A stretch of 64,000 nt of DNA, from assembly GCF_016862215.1 (NCBI RefSeq), contig NZ_BOMN01000023.1, forward strand, positions 124,001-188,000, given 5' to 3'. Origin of the DNA: Winogradskya humida (GTDB lineage Bacteria > Actinomycetota > Actinomycetes > Mycobacteriales > Micromonosporaceae). Each line of letters starts with the position of its first letter. Position 1 is the stretch's first letter. A program made the translations under genes and the position numbers. This document shows positions 16,553 through 24,984 of the stretch, in pieces. The notes beneath the pieces are model-generated. The model ran no database searches, was not told the DNA's origin, and worked only from the letters and a program-made list of their open reading frames with translations.

Positions 16553-17323
16553 TCAGGGGTCGGTGAGGGTGGGGAGGCGGGGGATGGTCTGGGCGAGGAA
16601 GGCGGTGGGGGCGAGGTCGAAGTGCGGGGCGTCGCGGACCTGCCACCAGGTTCGCGTCGCGGTTGTGGAGGTGGTCTCGCCGGTGCGTTTGTGGGTGAAG
16701 GTGACGGGCTGCTCGCCGGATTCGCGGATCGCTACCCGGCCGCGTTTGATGCCGGCGGGGTAGTCGTTCCAGTTTATGCCTTTCTCCTGCCAGAGGAGCT
16801 CCTGCATGCGGCCGGAGTTCACGCCGTGGAGGCGTTTGTGGGGGAAGTGGGCCTGGGCGGCCATGGAGATCGAGTTGCGGACGGCGTCGCGCTGGCGCCA
16901 CAGGAAGTAGTTGGCGACCTCGCGGGGGTCGGCGATGGTGAAGACTCGGGCGTCGAAGGTTGCCGGGCGGGCGGGGCGGCGCGAGCAGAGGGTGGCGGTT
17001 GCTACGGCTGCGACGGTGGAGACGATCTTCTGGACCTGGCCGCCGAACCAGGGCTGGGTGCCGTGCCCGGCGAAGTCGGTGAGGAGCAGGCTGATCTCGT
17101 CGGATTGGGTGTACGCGAAGACTGTGCCCGCGACCTCCTCGCACAGTGTGCGCGTGACGTGATCCATGTCGGTCACGAAGGCCGCGTCGAACGGCTTCTC
17201 GCTGTCGCGCAGGTAGGTGCCGAAGTTACGGCCGTCGGCCCGGATCAACGTGTACGCCCGGCGTGGCAGCACCGTCCGGCTGATGCGCTCGTATTCTTTC
17301 ATCCGCGCCCCGAGCGAATCCAT
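16553..17323 (-). CDS. Thg1-like 3'-5' RNA polymerase (tRNA-His guanylyltransferase family)
   Basis: The 256-residue protein has the full Thg1 polymerase signature. The metal-binding loop LIRADGRNFGTYLRD is near 26-40, QSDEISLLLTDF near 73-84, and the NYFLWRQRDAVRNSI segment near 138-152. The tail block MQELLWQEKGINWNDYPAGI is near 173-192. Thg1 adds a 5' G to tRNA-His; bacterial Thg1-like proteins repair 5'-truncated tRNAs by template-directed 3'-5' addition. Since bacterial tRNA-His normally carries an encoded G-1, a repair role is more likely. Its first 33 codons overlap the end of the acyltransferase gene; an internal ATG at 17302 is an alternative start. Confidence 0.93.
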   Translation of the reverse strand: MDSLGARMKEYERISRTVLPRRAYTLIRADGRNFGTYLRDSEKPFDAAFVTDMDHVTRTLCEEVAGTVFAYTQSDEISLLLTDFAGHGTQPWFGGQVQKIVSTVAAVATATLCSRRPARPATFDARVFTIADPREVANYFLWRQRDAVRNSISMAAQAHFPHKRLHGVNSGRMQELLWQEKGINWNDYPAGIKRGRVAIRESGEQPVTFTHKRTGETTSTTATRTWWQVRDAPHFDLAPTAFLAQTIPRLPTLTDP

Positions 17324-18446
17324 GCGCCAAAGTTAGCGGCCCGGGCAGCGGAGCGCTCAGCCATTTTCGCAGCAGCCGGCTCGCGGGGCGTTCCACGTAT
17401 CGGTGCAGCAGCCATGCCACGCCCAGCATCAGCGTCACCACCAGCGCGAGCGTCGGGTAGCGGCCCAGGTGGGCGTGCAGGGCGGCGATCAGGGTCCAGC
17501 CGATGTACTCGTGCAGCAGGTACAGCGGGTAGGTCAGTGCTCCGGCGGTGGTGAGCCAGCGCCAGCGCACCTGGTCGAGGCGGCCTGTCGCTACCAGGGA
17601 CATCGCGGCGAAGATCGCGGTGAGCAGGGCGAAGGCCGGCCAGGGGGAGAGCGGGCGGCCGAGGACGTCGGCGGCGACGTGGTGGGTCTGGCGCAGGACG
17701 TGGTGCTGGGCGAGCAGGAATGCCACCGCGACCAGGCCCCACAGGCCCGCGTGGGAGCCGAAGCGGTGGATCAGGAACAGGGCGATCCCGGCCACGAAGT
17801 ACGGCGCGTAGTCCGGCATCACGATCATGTCCAGCGCCGGGAGGCCTGCCTGCGTGGCCAGTGCGGCGGCGGCGAGCCATCCGGCGCCGAACAGCGCGGC
17901 ACGGCGTACGGTCAGACCTCGCCAGACCAGGATCGCGAAGAGCAGGTAGAAGCGGGCCTCGACCCACAGCGTCCAGTAGACGGCATCGACCGAGCGCACC
18001 CCGAGCGGTTCCTGCAGCATCGTCAGGTTGACCATCAGGTCGCTGGGGCCGACCGGTCCGCGTACCAGTGGCCACAGCGTGAGCACGGCGAAGGTCAGCA
18101 GCGCCGCCGCCCAGTAGGCCGGGAACAGGCGCACCACCCGTGAGCGCAGGAAGTGGCCGGGGTCGCGGTCCCAGGCGCTCATGCAGATCACGAAACCGCT
18201 GATCAGGAAGAACAGTTCCACCCCGAGCCAGCCGTACGACGCCGGGGTGGCCAGTGCCGGGAATGCGCGGTCGGCGGCGGCACCCCAGGGTTTGACGGCG
18301 CCCCGGTCGTACCCGATGTAGTGGTAGGCGACCACTATGAGCGCCGCGACCAGCCGGAGCCCGTCGAGGATCGCGATCCGCCCGGGAGCGGACCGCGGCC
18401 TGGTTTCTCCGGGTTTGCGTTGCTGGGGGGTGAGCAGAACAGCCAT
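17226..18446 (-). CDS. Acyltransferase family 3 membrane protein
   Basis: The 406-residue protein has about ten membrane segments. It shows the start signature of the acyltransferase 3 family: LDGLRLVAALIVVAYHY near 27-43 with the conserved HY/H motif, and FFLISGFVICMSAW near 79-92. RVVRLFPAYWAAALL near 103-117 is also typical. Members acetylate or acylate surface sugars, lipids or antibiotics; the substrate cannot be told. The last 33 codons lie inside the start of the Thg1-like gene on the same strand, a 98-base overlap in a different frame. The tail after about 360 looks non-conserved. Confidence 0.9.
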   Translation of the reverse strand: MAVLLTPQQRKPGETRPRSAPGRIAILDGLRLVAALIVVAYHYIGYDRGAVKPWGAAADRAFPALATPASYGWLGVELFFLISGFVICMSAWDRDPGHFLRSRVVRLFPAYWAAALLTFAVLTLWPLVRGPVGPSDLMVNLTMLQEPLGVRSVDAVYWTLWVEARFYLLFAILVWRGLTVRRAALFGAGWLAAAALATQAGLPALDMIVMPDYAPYFVAGIALFLIHRFGSHAGLWGLVAVAFLLAQHHVLRQTHHVAADVLGRPLSPWPAFALLTAIFAAMSLVATGRLDQVRWRWLTTAGALTYPLYLLHEYIGWTLIAALHAHLGRYPTLALVVTLMLGVAWLLHRYVERPASRLLRKWLSAPLPGPLTLAHGFARGADERIRAHQPDGAATPGVHVDPGRRP

Positions 18447-18476
18447 GCCCCAACAACCGGTGCGGGAGCCTTGTTG

Positions 18477-20723
18477 TTACGCCGGCACGAGGTCCGCCCC
18501 GCGCCGCAGCATCGCGTCGAACTCCATCGCGGGCAGCGGGCGGCTGAAGTAGTAGCCCTGCAGCGCCGGGCAGCCGGCCGCGCGCAGTGCCTGCCAGTCG
18601 TCCACGTCCTCGACGCCCTCGGCCACCGCGGTCATGCCCAGCGACTGGGCGAGCCACAGCACCGCGGAGATGATCGACGACTTGCGCGGGTCCGTGGCGA
18701 GGCCGGCCACGAACGAGCGGTCCAGTTTGACGACGTCCGCCGGGACCGACTGCAGCCAGGTGAGCGAGCTGTAGCCGGTGCCGAAGTCGTCGAGCGCGAT
18801 CCGGACGCCCAGTGCCTTGATCGCGCGCAGCCGGGTCTCGAGGTCGCCCGAGGTGGCCAGCACTGCGGTCTCGGTGATCTCCAGGACCAGCCGCGACGGG
18901 TCGAGATGCGGGACCCGGGCCAGCAGGCCGGCGAGCATGGGGGCGAATCCCGGCTCGGACAGCTGGCGGGGGCTGACGTTCACCGAAATGTAGCCGAGGT
19001 CGTTCTGCCAGGCGAGCAGGTGGCGCAGCGCGGAGATGAGCACGTGCTCTCCGAGCGGCACGATCAGGCCGGTCTCCTCGGCCGCGCCGATGAAGTGGCC
19101 CGGGGCGAGGATCTGGCCCTGCGGTGTGCACATCCGCACCAGGGCCTCGGCGCCGATGATGCTGCCGGTGGCGCCGTCGACGATCGGCTGGAACCAGACC
19201 GGCAGGGTGAGGTCGCGGTCGCCGTCGAGGGCGGCGCGGAGCCGGGCCTCGGCGGTGATGCGTTCCTGCACCGTGACGCGCATCTGCTCGCTGAACAGTT
19301 CGAGTCGGTTGCCGCCGGCGCGCTTGGCCGCGTACATGGCGGTGTCGGCGGCCAGGACCGAGTCCGAGGCGTCGGCGGGCGTCCGGGCCGGTGCCAGGCC
19401 GATGCTGACCGTGAGCTGGATCCGGATGCCGGAGATGTCCATGGGCTCGGCCAGCGCCGCGATCAGCGACTGGCCCACCTCGCGGGCAGCGTCGGACGCC
19501 ACGGGCAGCGCGAGCACGAACTCGTCGCCGCCGAGCCGGGCGACCAGCGAGCCCCGCGGGACGAGCTGCATCATGCGCCCGGCCAGTGCCCGCAGCACCT
19601 CGTCGCCGGTCGCGTGCCCGGAACCGTCGTTGATCGACTTGAACCGGTCCACGTCGAGGTAGAGCACGCTGGCCGGGATGGGGCGCCCGGTCAGCATGGC
19701 GACCATGTCCTGCTCGAAACCGGAGCGCGACAGCAGCCCGGTCAGCTGGTCGTGCTGCACCTGGTGCTGCAGCGCGGCCTCGTGCTCGCGGGTGACGGTG
19801 ACGTCGATGCAGTGCACGAAGATCGCCCGGATGGTGCCGTTGCGGTCGGTGAGGGTGGTGCTGTGCACCTCGACCCACATCAGTGAGCCGTCGTCCTCGC
19901 GCCGGTACCGCGTGGTCACGGTCATCGGCTCACGGGTGCTGGTCAGCCGGGCGAAGACGTCGCCCGGTCCGGCGCCGATCACGGTGATCGGCAGGTCCTG
20001 CACGGTGAAGCCCGGCGGCAGTTCGTCGGGCAGCCCGAGCCAGTGCCGGTACGCCGCGTTGGTGCGCAGGAGCCGGCCGTCCGGGGCGATCATGGCGCTC
20101 GGTACGGGTGTCTCGTCGAACGCGATGCTGAGCTGGGCCTGGCTGTCGTCGAGGTTCTCCTGGGCGCGCTGCTCCTCGCGCTCGGTGAGCTTCCACTGGA
20201 CGACCTGGAACGTGGCGGCGAGCAGCACCGCGCTGCCGTGCAGGAACGCCCACAGCCACGGGTGGGCCATCGCGCTGTGGTGGTCGTAGGTGCGGTCGCT
20301 GACGATCACGCCGAAGACCGCGTGGTGCAGCGTCGTCGCGATGAGGAACATGCCGAACGGCGCCCAGTCGCGGTAGAGCGCGAGCGCGGCGACGGCGATG
20401 AAGAACGTGAAGTGCGCTTCGGTCAGGCCGTGCGCCATGGAGACGAAGCCGCCGCAGACGACGGTGTACCCGAGCGCGATGAACACCGACGGCAGCCGCC
20501 GCCCCGGCAGCAGCACGGCGAGCACCACGCACGGCAGGATCAGCATCACGGTGATCAACCAGGCCCGGTCGAGACCGTGCTGGAAGGTACCGAAGCCGGT
20601 CAGTGCCGCCACGCAGGCGGCGAGCAGGAGCGTGAGCAGGCGGTGGCGGCGGGCCCAGTCCTCGTCTCGAAGACCGCCGCCCGCCGGTAGCCACGCTCGC
20701 AGCGCTGAAACCCGGGTCATCAC
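18477..20723 (-). CDS. Membrane PAS-GGDEF-EAL bifunctional c-di-GMP protein
   Basis: The 748-residue protein has about six membrane segments (25-180), a PAS domain (about 195-310), a GGDEF domain (about 320-475; VARLGGDEFVLALPV) and an EAL domain (about 490-745). The EAL site is complete: GAEALVRM, YISVNVSPRQLS, LEITETAVL, DDFGTGYSSL, KLDRSFVAGL and AEGVED. Both cyclase and phosphodiesterase activities look possible; there is no RxxD inhibitory site before GGDEF. The start is GTG 20723 directly followed by ATG 20720; no ribosome binding site is visible, so the mRNA may be leaderless. It lies head to tail after the VWA gene. Confidence 0.93.
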   Translation of the reverse strand: MMTRVSALRAWLPAGGGLRDEDWARRHRLLTLLLAACVAALTGFGTFQHGLDRAWLITVMLILPCVVLAVLLPGRRLPSVFIALGYTVVCGGFVSMAHGLTEAHFTFFIAVAALALYRDWAPFGMFLIATTLHHAVFGVIVSDRTYDHHSAMAHPWLWAFLHGSAVLLAATFQVVQWKLTEREEQRAQENLDDSQAQLSIAFDETPVPSAMIAPDGRLLRTNAAYRHWLGLPDELPPGFTVQDLPITVIGAGPGDVFARLTSTREPMTVTTRYRREDDGSLMWVEVHSTTLTDRNGTIRAIFVHCIDVTVTREHEAALQHQVQHDQLTGLLSRSGFEQDMVAMLTGRPIPASVLYLDVDRFKSINDGSGHATGDEVLRALAGRMMQLVPRGSLVARLGGDEFVLALPVASDAAREVGQSLIAALAEPMDISGIRIQLTVSIGLAPARTPADASDSVLAADTAMYAAKRAGGNRLELFSEQMRVTVQERITAEARLRAALDGDRDLTLPVWFQPIVDGATGSIIGAEALVRMCTPQGQILAPGHFIGAAEETGLIVPLGEHVLISALRHLLAWQNDLGYISVNVSPRQLSEPGFAPMLAGLLARVPHLDPSRLVLEITETAVLATSGDLETRLRAIKALGVRIALDDFGTGYSSLTWLQSVPADVVKLDRSFVAGLATDPRKSSIISAVLWLAQSLGMTAVAEGVEDVDDWQALRAAGCPALQGYYFSRPLPAMEFDAMLRRGADLVPA

Positions 20724-20771
20724 GCTAAGTACTTCGGCGCGTGCTTACCGTGTATGAGAGTCTTGGGGTTG

Positions 20772-22514
20772 TTAAGCCCCGGAGCGCGTACCGATGGCCT
20801 GCAAAAAGATCTGACCTATCTTCGCGGGGTCCTCCGCCAGGTAGACGCCGCCCGAGCTCGTGGCCTTGGCGATGGCGGTCAGTTCGCCGCGGTCGACGTC
20901 GGTGCCGATCCCGATGATCACCATGCGGACCGGTCGTTTCGGGTCGCGCAGCCGGGTGAGCCGGTCGAGCAGGGCGGTGCGGGTGAGGCCGCCGGGGTTG
21001 CGGTTGACCCCGTCGGTGAACAGGATGACCGAATTGACCACGCCCGGCTCCCAGGACTTCTGCACATTCTGGTACGCAGCCAGCGCGGTGTCGTACAACC
21101 CGGTGTCGCCGTTCTCCTTGGGTCTGATCTTGTCGATCGCGGCGGTCAGCCGGTCCCGGCCCGAGCTCAGCGGGGTGATCGGCACCAGCTCGCGCCAGGG
21201 CTGCTTGCCCCGCAGCTCGGTGGAGAAGATCCAGTTGCCGACGGCCCAGCGGTCGTCGAACAGTGCCAGGCCCTGGGTCGCCGCACGGCGGGTGATCTCC
21301 GCGCGGGTCAGGCCGCCCGCGGTGGCGACCTTCTCCGACATCGAGCCGGAGACGTCGAAGACCGCCAGCACCCGGCCGGGCAGCGTGATCGCGGACCAGC
21401 TGTCGAGCAGCTGATTGATCGGCCCGGCGGCCCTGGCCACGGCGTCGTTTCCGGGTGCGGCGGTGACGGCAGGCGTCGGGGCGGCGGGCGCGCCGGCCGG
21501 AGCGGTGAACCCCGTTGCCGTCCGGCCACCGGGTTCGCGCAGCCCGGCCGCCCCGAGCGCGGAGAGGAAAGCCTGGTCCCGCAGCGCCCCGTGCAGCCCG
21601 GCGGCGGCCGAGGTGGTCTCGGGCGCGGCGCCGGGCATCACGGCGAACGGATAGTTCAGCGGCGCCGGAGCGGGGGAGAGGTAGAGCGCCGCCAGCGGGA
21701 CGGCGGGCCGGGCCGCGTTGTACCGCACGACCTCGCCCTCGGCGAGCGGTGCCGCGCTGAGCCCGGTCCCCACGTCGGCGGCGGTGCGCGGGAACTTCTG
21801 CAGCAGGTCGTCGCGGATCTTGGAGCTGTTGGCGGCCAGCGAGCGCAGGGCACCGACCTTGGCCTGTACGCCCGCCGCGCCGTCGCCCGCGGCACCGCCG
21901 AGGGCCAGCAGCCCGGCCAGCGAGGCCGCGTCGCGGTTGGGGTCGATGATCCCGGGACGCAGCTCCGCGGCACCCTTGCGGCCGAGCGCGGCCAGCAGAT
22001 CCTTCCAGCCGAGCTTCGCCGCCGGCCACCCGAGCGTCTCGGCGACCGGCTGCGGCACGGCCAGCACCACCGGGCTGGTCGCGATCGGGGCGGCGTCGGT
22101 GGGCCGGAACCCGGGAGCCTCCGAGGAGATCCGCAGCAACCACATCGACGAGTCGGGGATCCAGACGTCCGGCAGGCTCCCGCTGCGGCCGGCGCTGAGC
22201 CCGGTGAGGTTCACCTGGTGCTGGCGGGCCACGGTGGTCGCGGCGTCGGCGGGCTCGGCGGCGGTGACGGAGACCGCCACGCAGCGACCGGCGACCGCCG
22301 CACCGGCATCCATCCAGCGCTGGGCGGCGTCCCGCACCGCGGGCGCGACCTCGGGGGCCGCCGCGACGCTGAGCGGGACCTGGCCGCTACAGTCCTGATC
22401 GGACATGCGCTGGTAGCCGAGCCAGGCACCGGCGCCCGCGACGGTCAGCGCCAGCGCGGTCACGCCGGCAATGGTGCCGGAGTGGCGGAAGGTGGTGCGG
22501 TGGCGTCCCGGCAT
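20772..22514 (-). CDS. Substrate-binding-like / VWA domain lipoprotein-type membrane protein
   Basis: The 580-residue protein has an N-terminal membrane anchor (about 12-32, GTIAGVTALALTVAGAGAW). An extracellular solute-binding-like domain follows (about 40-330; PDVWIPDSSMWLLRI near 115-129). A C-terminal von Willebrand A domain (about 380-575) has a MIDAS motif DVSGSMS near 396 and a later FTDGVNRNPGG. VWA domains bind ligands through a metal ion. The start was set at ATG 22514 because upstream codons are not conserved-looking and would overlap the divergent sigma gene region. The gene is divergent from an ECF sigma/membrane-protein pair, which may regulate it. Confidence 0.85.
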   Translation of the reverse strand: MPGRHRTTFRHSGTIAGVTALALTVAGAGAWLGYQRMSDQDCSGQVPLSVAAAPEVAPAVRDAAQRWMDAGAAVAGRCVAVSVTAAEPADAATTVARQHQVNLTGLSAGRSGSLPDVWIPDSSMWLLRISSEAPGFRPTDAAPIATSPVVLAVPQPVAETLGWPAAKLGWKDLLAALGRKGAAELRPGIIDPNRDAASLAGLLALGGAAGDGAAGVQAKVGALRSLAANSSKIRDDLLQKFPRTAADVGTGLSAAPLAEGEVVRYNAARPAVPLAALYLSPAPAPLNYPFAVMPGAAPETTSAAAGLHGALRDQAFLSALGAAGLREPGGRTATGFTAPAGAPAAPTPAVTAAPGNDAVARAAGPINQLLDSWSAITLPGRVLAVFDVSGSMSEKVATAGGLTRAEITRRAATQGLALFDDRWAVGNWIFSTELRGKQPWRELVPITPLSSGRDRLTAAIDKIRPKENGDTGLYDTALAAYQNVQKSWEPGVVNSVILFTDGVNRNPGGLTRTALLDRLTRLRDPKRPVRMVIIGIGTDVDRGELTAIAKATSSGGVYLAEDPAKIGQIFLQAIGTRSGA

Positions 22515-22560
22515 CGATCCATAGTGGTCACTCGATGGGCGCGGCGCCTCCGACGTTCGG

Positions 22561-22668
22561 GTGAAATTGCACCCCCCATGCATGAAGTACCTCGAAGGTG
22601 ACCTGAGACACAAACTGCATGCCCCCGCCGCAGTGGCGCGTGTCGGTTTCCGGAGCTGCAAATTTCAC
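22561..22668. promoter_or_regulatory. Imperfect inverted repeat between VWA and ECF sigma genes
   Basis: GTGAAATTGCA at 22561-22571 and TGCAAATTTCAC at 22657-22668 are inverted copies of one another with a single extra T. They lie on either side of the divergent promoter region, each about 20-50 bases from a start codon. Their symmetry and AT-rich core suggest a binding site facing each gene, for example an autoregulated sigma promoter element; that is inference. Confidence 0.45.
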
Positions 22669-22684
22669 GAGGGGGTGGCGCCGG

Positions 22685-23218
22685 GTGCGACCGGAACCGG
22701 GCCCTGCCGTACGCCTGCGGGCAGTGGCCGGCGGGCGGGGCGAGTTCGACGCCTTCTACCTTGCCTGGTACGGCAGGATCACCGCACAGGTGTACGCGTA
22801 CCTGGGCGATCGCGGCGACGCCGAGGACGTGACGCAGGAGGCGTTCGTGCGGGCGTGGCAGCGGTGGGGGGACGTCAGTGCGTACGAGGATCCGGTCAGC
22901 TGGGTCCGCCGGGTGGCCTGGAACCTCGCTACCAGCCGGCTGCGCCGGATGACGACCGCCGCCAAGGTGATGCGACGCCAGCCGCCGCCCGGAGTTGTCC
23001 CCGGTATGAACCCGGACCACGTGCTGCTGGTCGCGGCGCTGCGTAAACTGCCGGAGCGGCAGCGGCGGGTCATCGTCATGCACCACATCGCCGATGTGCC
23101 CGTGGCGGACATCGCGCACGAGCTCGGCGTTCCGACCGGCACGGTGGCTGCCTGGCTGCACCGGGGCCGGGCGAGGCTGGCCGAGGATCTCGGGCCGCGT
23201 TGGGAGGTGCCCTCATGA
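22685..23218 (+). CDS. SigE-family ECF sigma factor
   Basis: The 177-residue protein has sigma region 2 (about 15-85; FDAFYLAWYGRITAQVYAYL near 20-39, then DAEDVTQEAFVRAWQRW) and region 4 (about 115-165; LPERQRRVIVMHHIADVPVA near 120-139, then VPTGTVAAWLHRGRARL). The GTG start at 22685 is preceded by GAGGGGGTGG. The stop overlaps the ATG of the next membrane-protein gene by four bases, the usual arrangement for a sigma factor with its anti-sigma or partner. It is divergent from the VWA gene. Confidence 0.92.
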   Translation: MRPEPGPAVRLRAVAGGRGEFDAFYLAWYGRITAQVYAYLGDRGDAEDVTQEAFVRAWQRWGDVSAYEDPVSWVRRVAWNLATSRLRRMTTAAKVMRRQPPPGVVPGMNPDHVLLVAALRKLPERQRRVIVMHHIADVPVADIAHELGVPTGTVAAWLHRGRARLAEDLGPRWEVPS

Positions 23219-24063
23219 GCAACTTCGATTCTTACCGGGAATCCGCGCACGAGTCGTTCAAGCCCCTGCCGCCCGAGGTGATCGTGGCCCGGGCCCGCGC
23301 CGCGACCCGTCGCCGGGTGGTCGTGGTCGCCGCCGCGGCTGCCGTCGTGATCGCCGTAGCGGGTGTCGGGGTGGGGTTGCGCCTGCGCTCCGACGGGCTC
23401 GGTCCCGCGCCGAACCCGCCGGTCATGCCGTCGCCGTCCGTCACCCTGGCGCCCGTCACGCCGTCACCCTCCGCGTCCCCGAATCCCGGCTCACCGTCCG
23501 CCACGGGTACGCCGTCGGGGTCCTCGTCCGGCAGCGGGCAGCCGGGTGGTTCCGGGCCGCCCGACGTGCCGAGGTCGTCGTCGACGTCACCGGCCCCGGC
23601 GCCGCTGTCCATGCGCAAGGTGGACGTCGAGAACACCACCATCCGGTTCCCCGCGCGCCATGACGACGACGATTGCCCGTCCGGTGAACTCGAGGTCGTG
23701 GACGGCGCCGCCGGGTCGGACACCTTCGTGCACCCTTCGTACGGCGGCGGCTCCCCGGCCTACGGGGACGTCGACGGGGACGGCCGGGTGGAGGCGGTCG
23801 TCTGGGGCAGCTGCACATCCGGCCCGGGTGACGACGCGTCCGGTCAGTTGCTGGTACTCAACGGCCGTACCGGCAAGGTGGCCGGGATGGGCTGGGTGGG
23901 GCCGGTCGGCCAGGTCATCAACGACGTGACCATCAGTGGGGGCAGGGTCGTCGTCACCGTGACCCAGAAGTACTACGACGTGAAGCAGGAACGGACGTAT
24001 CGCTGGAACGGGAGCCGGTTCGTGCAGAGCGCCGGGCCGACGGCGTTCCCGTCACCTTCCTGA
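23215..24063 (+). CDS. Single-TM protein, probable partner of ECF sigma
   Basis: The 282-residue protein has a short cytoplasmic N terminus (1-35), a strong membrane segment (about 37-58, VVVVAAAAAVVIAVAGVGVG), a Pro/Ser/Thr/Gly-rich linker (about 65-135) and an extracellular C-terminal domain (about 140-280). That domain contains YGDVDGDGRVEAVVWGS near 181-197, an FG-GAP/VCBS-like Asp-rich loop that may bind calcium. No zinc anti-sigma motif (HxxxCxxC) is present, so it is not a ZAS-type anti-sigma factor. Coupling by ATGA to the sigma gene suggests it senses something outside and controls the sigma factor; this is inference. Confidence 0.75.
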   Translation: MSNFDSYRESAHESFKPLPPEVIVARARAATRRRVVVVAAAAAVVIAVAGVGVGLRLRSDGLGPAPNPPVMPSPSVTLAPVTPSPSASPNPGSPSATGTPSGSSSGSGQPGGSGPPDVPRSSSTSPAPAPLSMRKVDVENTTIRFPARHDDDDCPSGELEVVDGAAGSDTFVHPSYGGGSPAYGDVDGDGRVEAVVWGSCTSGPGDDASGQLLVLNGRTGKVAGMGWVGPVGQVINDVTISGGRVVVTVTQKYYDVKQERTYRWNGSRFVQSAGPTAFPSPS

Positions 24064-24126
24064 CTCTTGAGGCATCGGATGTCATAGGGTGCTTGTGTCA
24101 TGACATTTTGTGATCATGGAGGTCCG

Positions 24127-24984
24127 GTGCTTCGTCGCTGGCACGTCGCAGTCCTGGCTGTTCTCTGCGTCTTCGCGCTCGCCTGCGAGGAAGGGGCCGG
24201 GGCCACCCCCAGGCCCACCTCGACGGGTACGGCGAAGCCCAAGCCCGGTTATCCGTCCTCGATGGCCGCGCTCGGCGACTCGATCACCGCCGGGTACGGC
24301 AGCTGCGCCGTCTACGTGGCGTGCAGCCGCAACTCCTGGTCGACCGGGGGAGCGGACGGGGTCGACAGTCACTACGGGCGGATCCTCGCCAAGAACTCCA
24401 AGATGAAGGGGAAGGCGCGCGACTTCGCCGTCCCCGGCGCCGATGCGGCCGACCTCAAGGCGCAGGCCGCGTCCGCCGTCGACGCCGGCTCGGAATACGT
24501 GACCATCCTGATCGGCGCCAACGATGCCTGCGCCGGCGACGTGTCCGGCATGACCTCGGTGAAGACGTTCCGCTCCCAGGTGGACGACGGGCTCGACCGG
24601 CTCAAGAAGGGGCTGCCGAAGTCCCGCGTCCTCGTGGTCAGCATCCCGGACATCTACCGGCTCTGGGAGCTCGGCCACAAGGACGCGAACGCCGTCCGGG
24701 TCTGGGGCCGGGGCATCTGCCCGTCGATGCTGGCCCGCCCGACGTCCACCGCCGACGCCGACGACGACCGCCGGCACAAGGTCAAGGACCGGGTCGCCGC
24801 CTACAACACCCAGCTCGAGAAGGCCTGCGCCGCGTACGGCAAACGCTGCCGCTGGGACGGCGGCAGCGCCAACCGGGTCGACTTCTCCCTGAACCTGGTC
24901 AGCAAGTTCGACTACTTCCACCCCAACTTCGACGGGCAGAAGCGGCTCGCCGACGTCACCTGGCCCGGAAAGATCAACTGGTGA
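24127..24984 (+). CDS. SGNH/GDSL hydrolase-like lipoprotein
   Basis: The 285-residue protein begins with a lipoprotein signal: a basic start, a hydrophobic core and FALACEEG with the lipid-accepting Cys near residue 20. The mature part has the SGNH blocks: MAALGDSITAGYGSC near 48-62 (nucleophile Ser), the Gly in AVPGADA, the Asn in ILIGANDAC near 139-147, and a C-terminal FDYFHPNFDGQ that supplies Asp and His. It should be a cell-surface esterase or lipase-type enzyme. GTG 24127 follows GGAGG by five bases. It converges with the SDR gene, overlapping it by 11 bases. Confidence 0.9.
   Translation: MLRRWHVAVLAVLCVFALACEEGAGATPRPTSTGTAKPKPGYPSSMAALGDSITAGYGSCAVYVACSRNSWSTGGADGVDSHYGRILAKNSKMKGKARDFAVPGADAADLKAQAASAVDAGSEYVTILIGANDACAGDVSGMTSVKTFRSQVDDGLDRLKKGLPKSRVLVVSIPDIYRLWELGHKDANAVRVWGRGICPSMLARPTSTADADDDRRHKVKDRVAAYNTQLEKACAAYGKRCRWDGGSANRVDFSLNLVSKFDYFHPNFDGQKRLADVTWPGKINW

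Noticed and set aside
17299..19878. 859-codon minus-strand frame across three genes
   Set aside because: It runs in another frame through the Thg1-like, acyltransferase and GGDEF-EAL genes, with Arg/Pro-rich sequence and no domain.
23215..24063. Zinc-binding anti-sigma factor downstream of the ECF sigma gene
   Set aside because: The partner is coupled to the sigma gene but has no HxxxCxxC motif, so I describe it only as a probable membrane partner.
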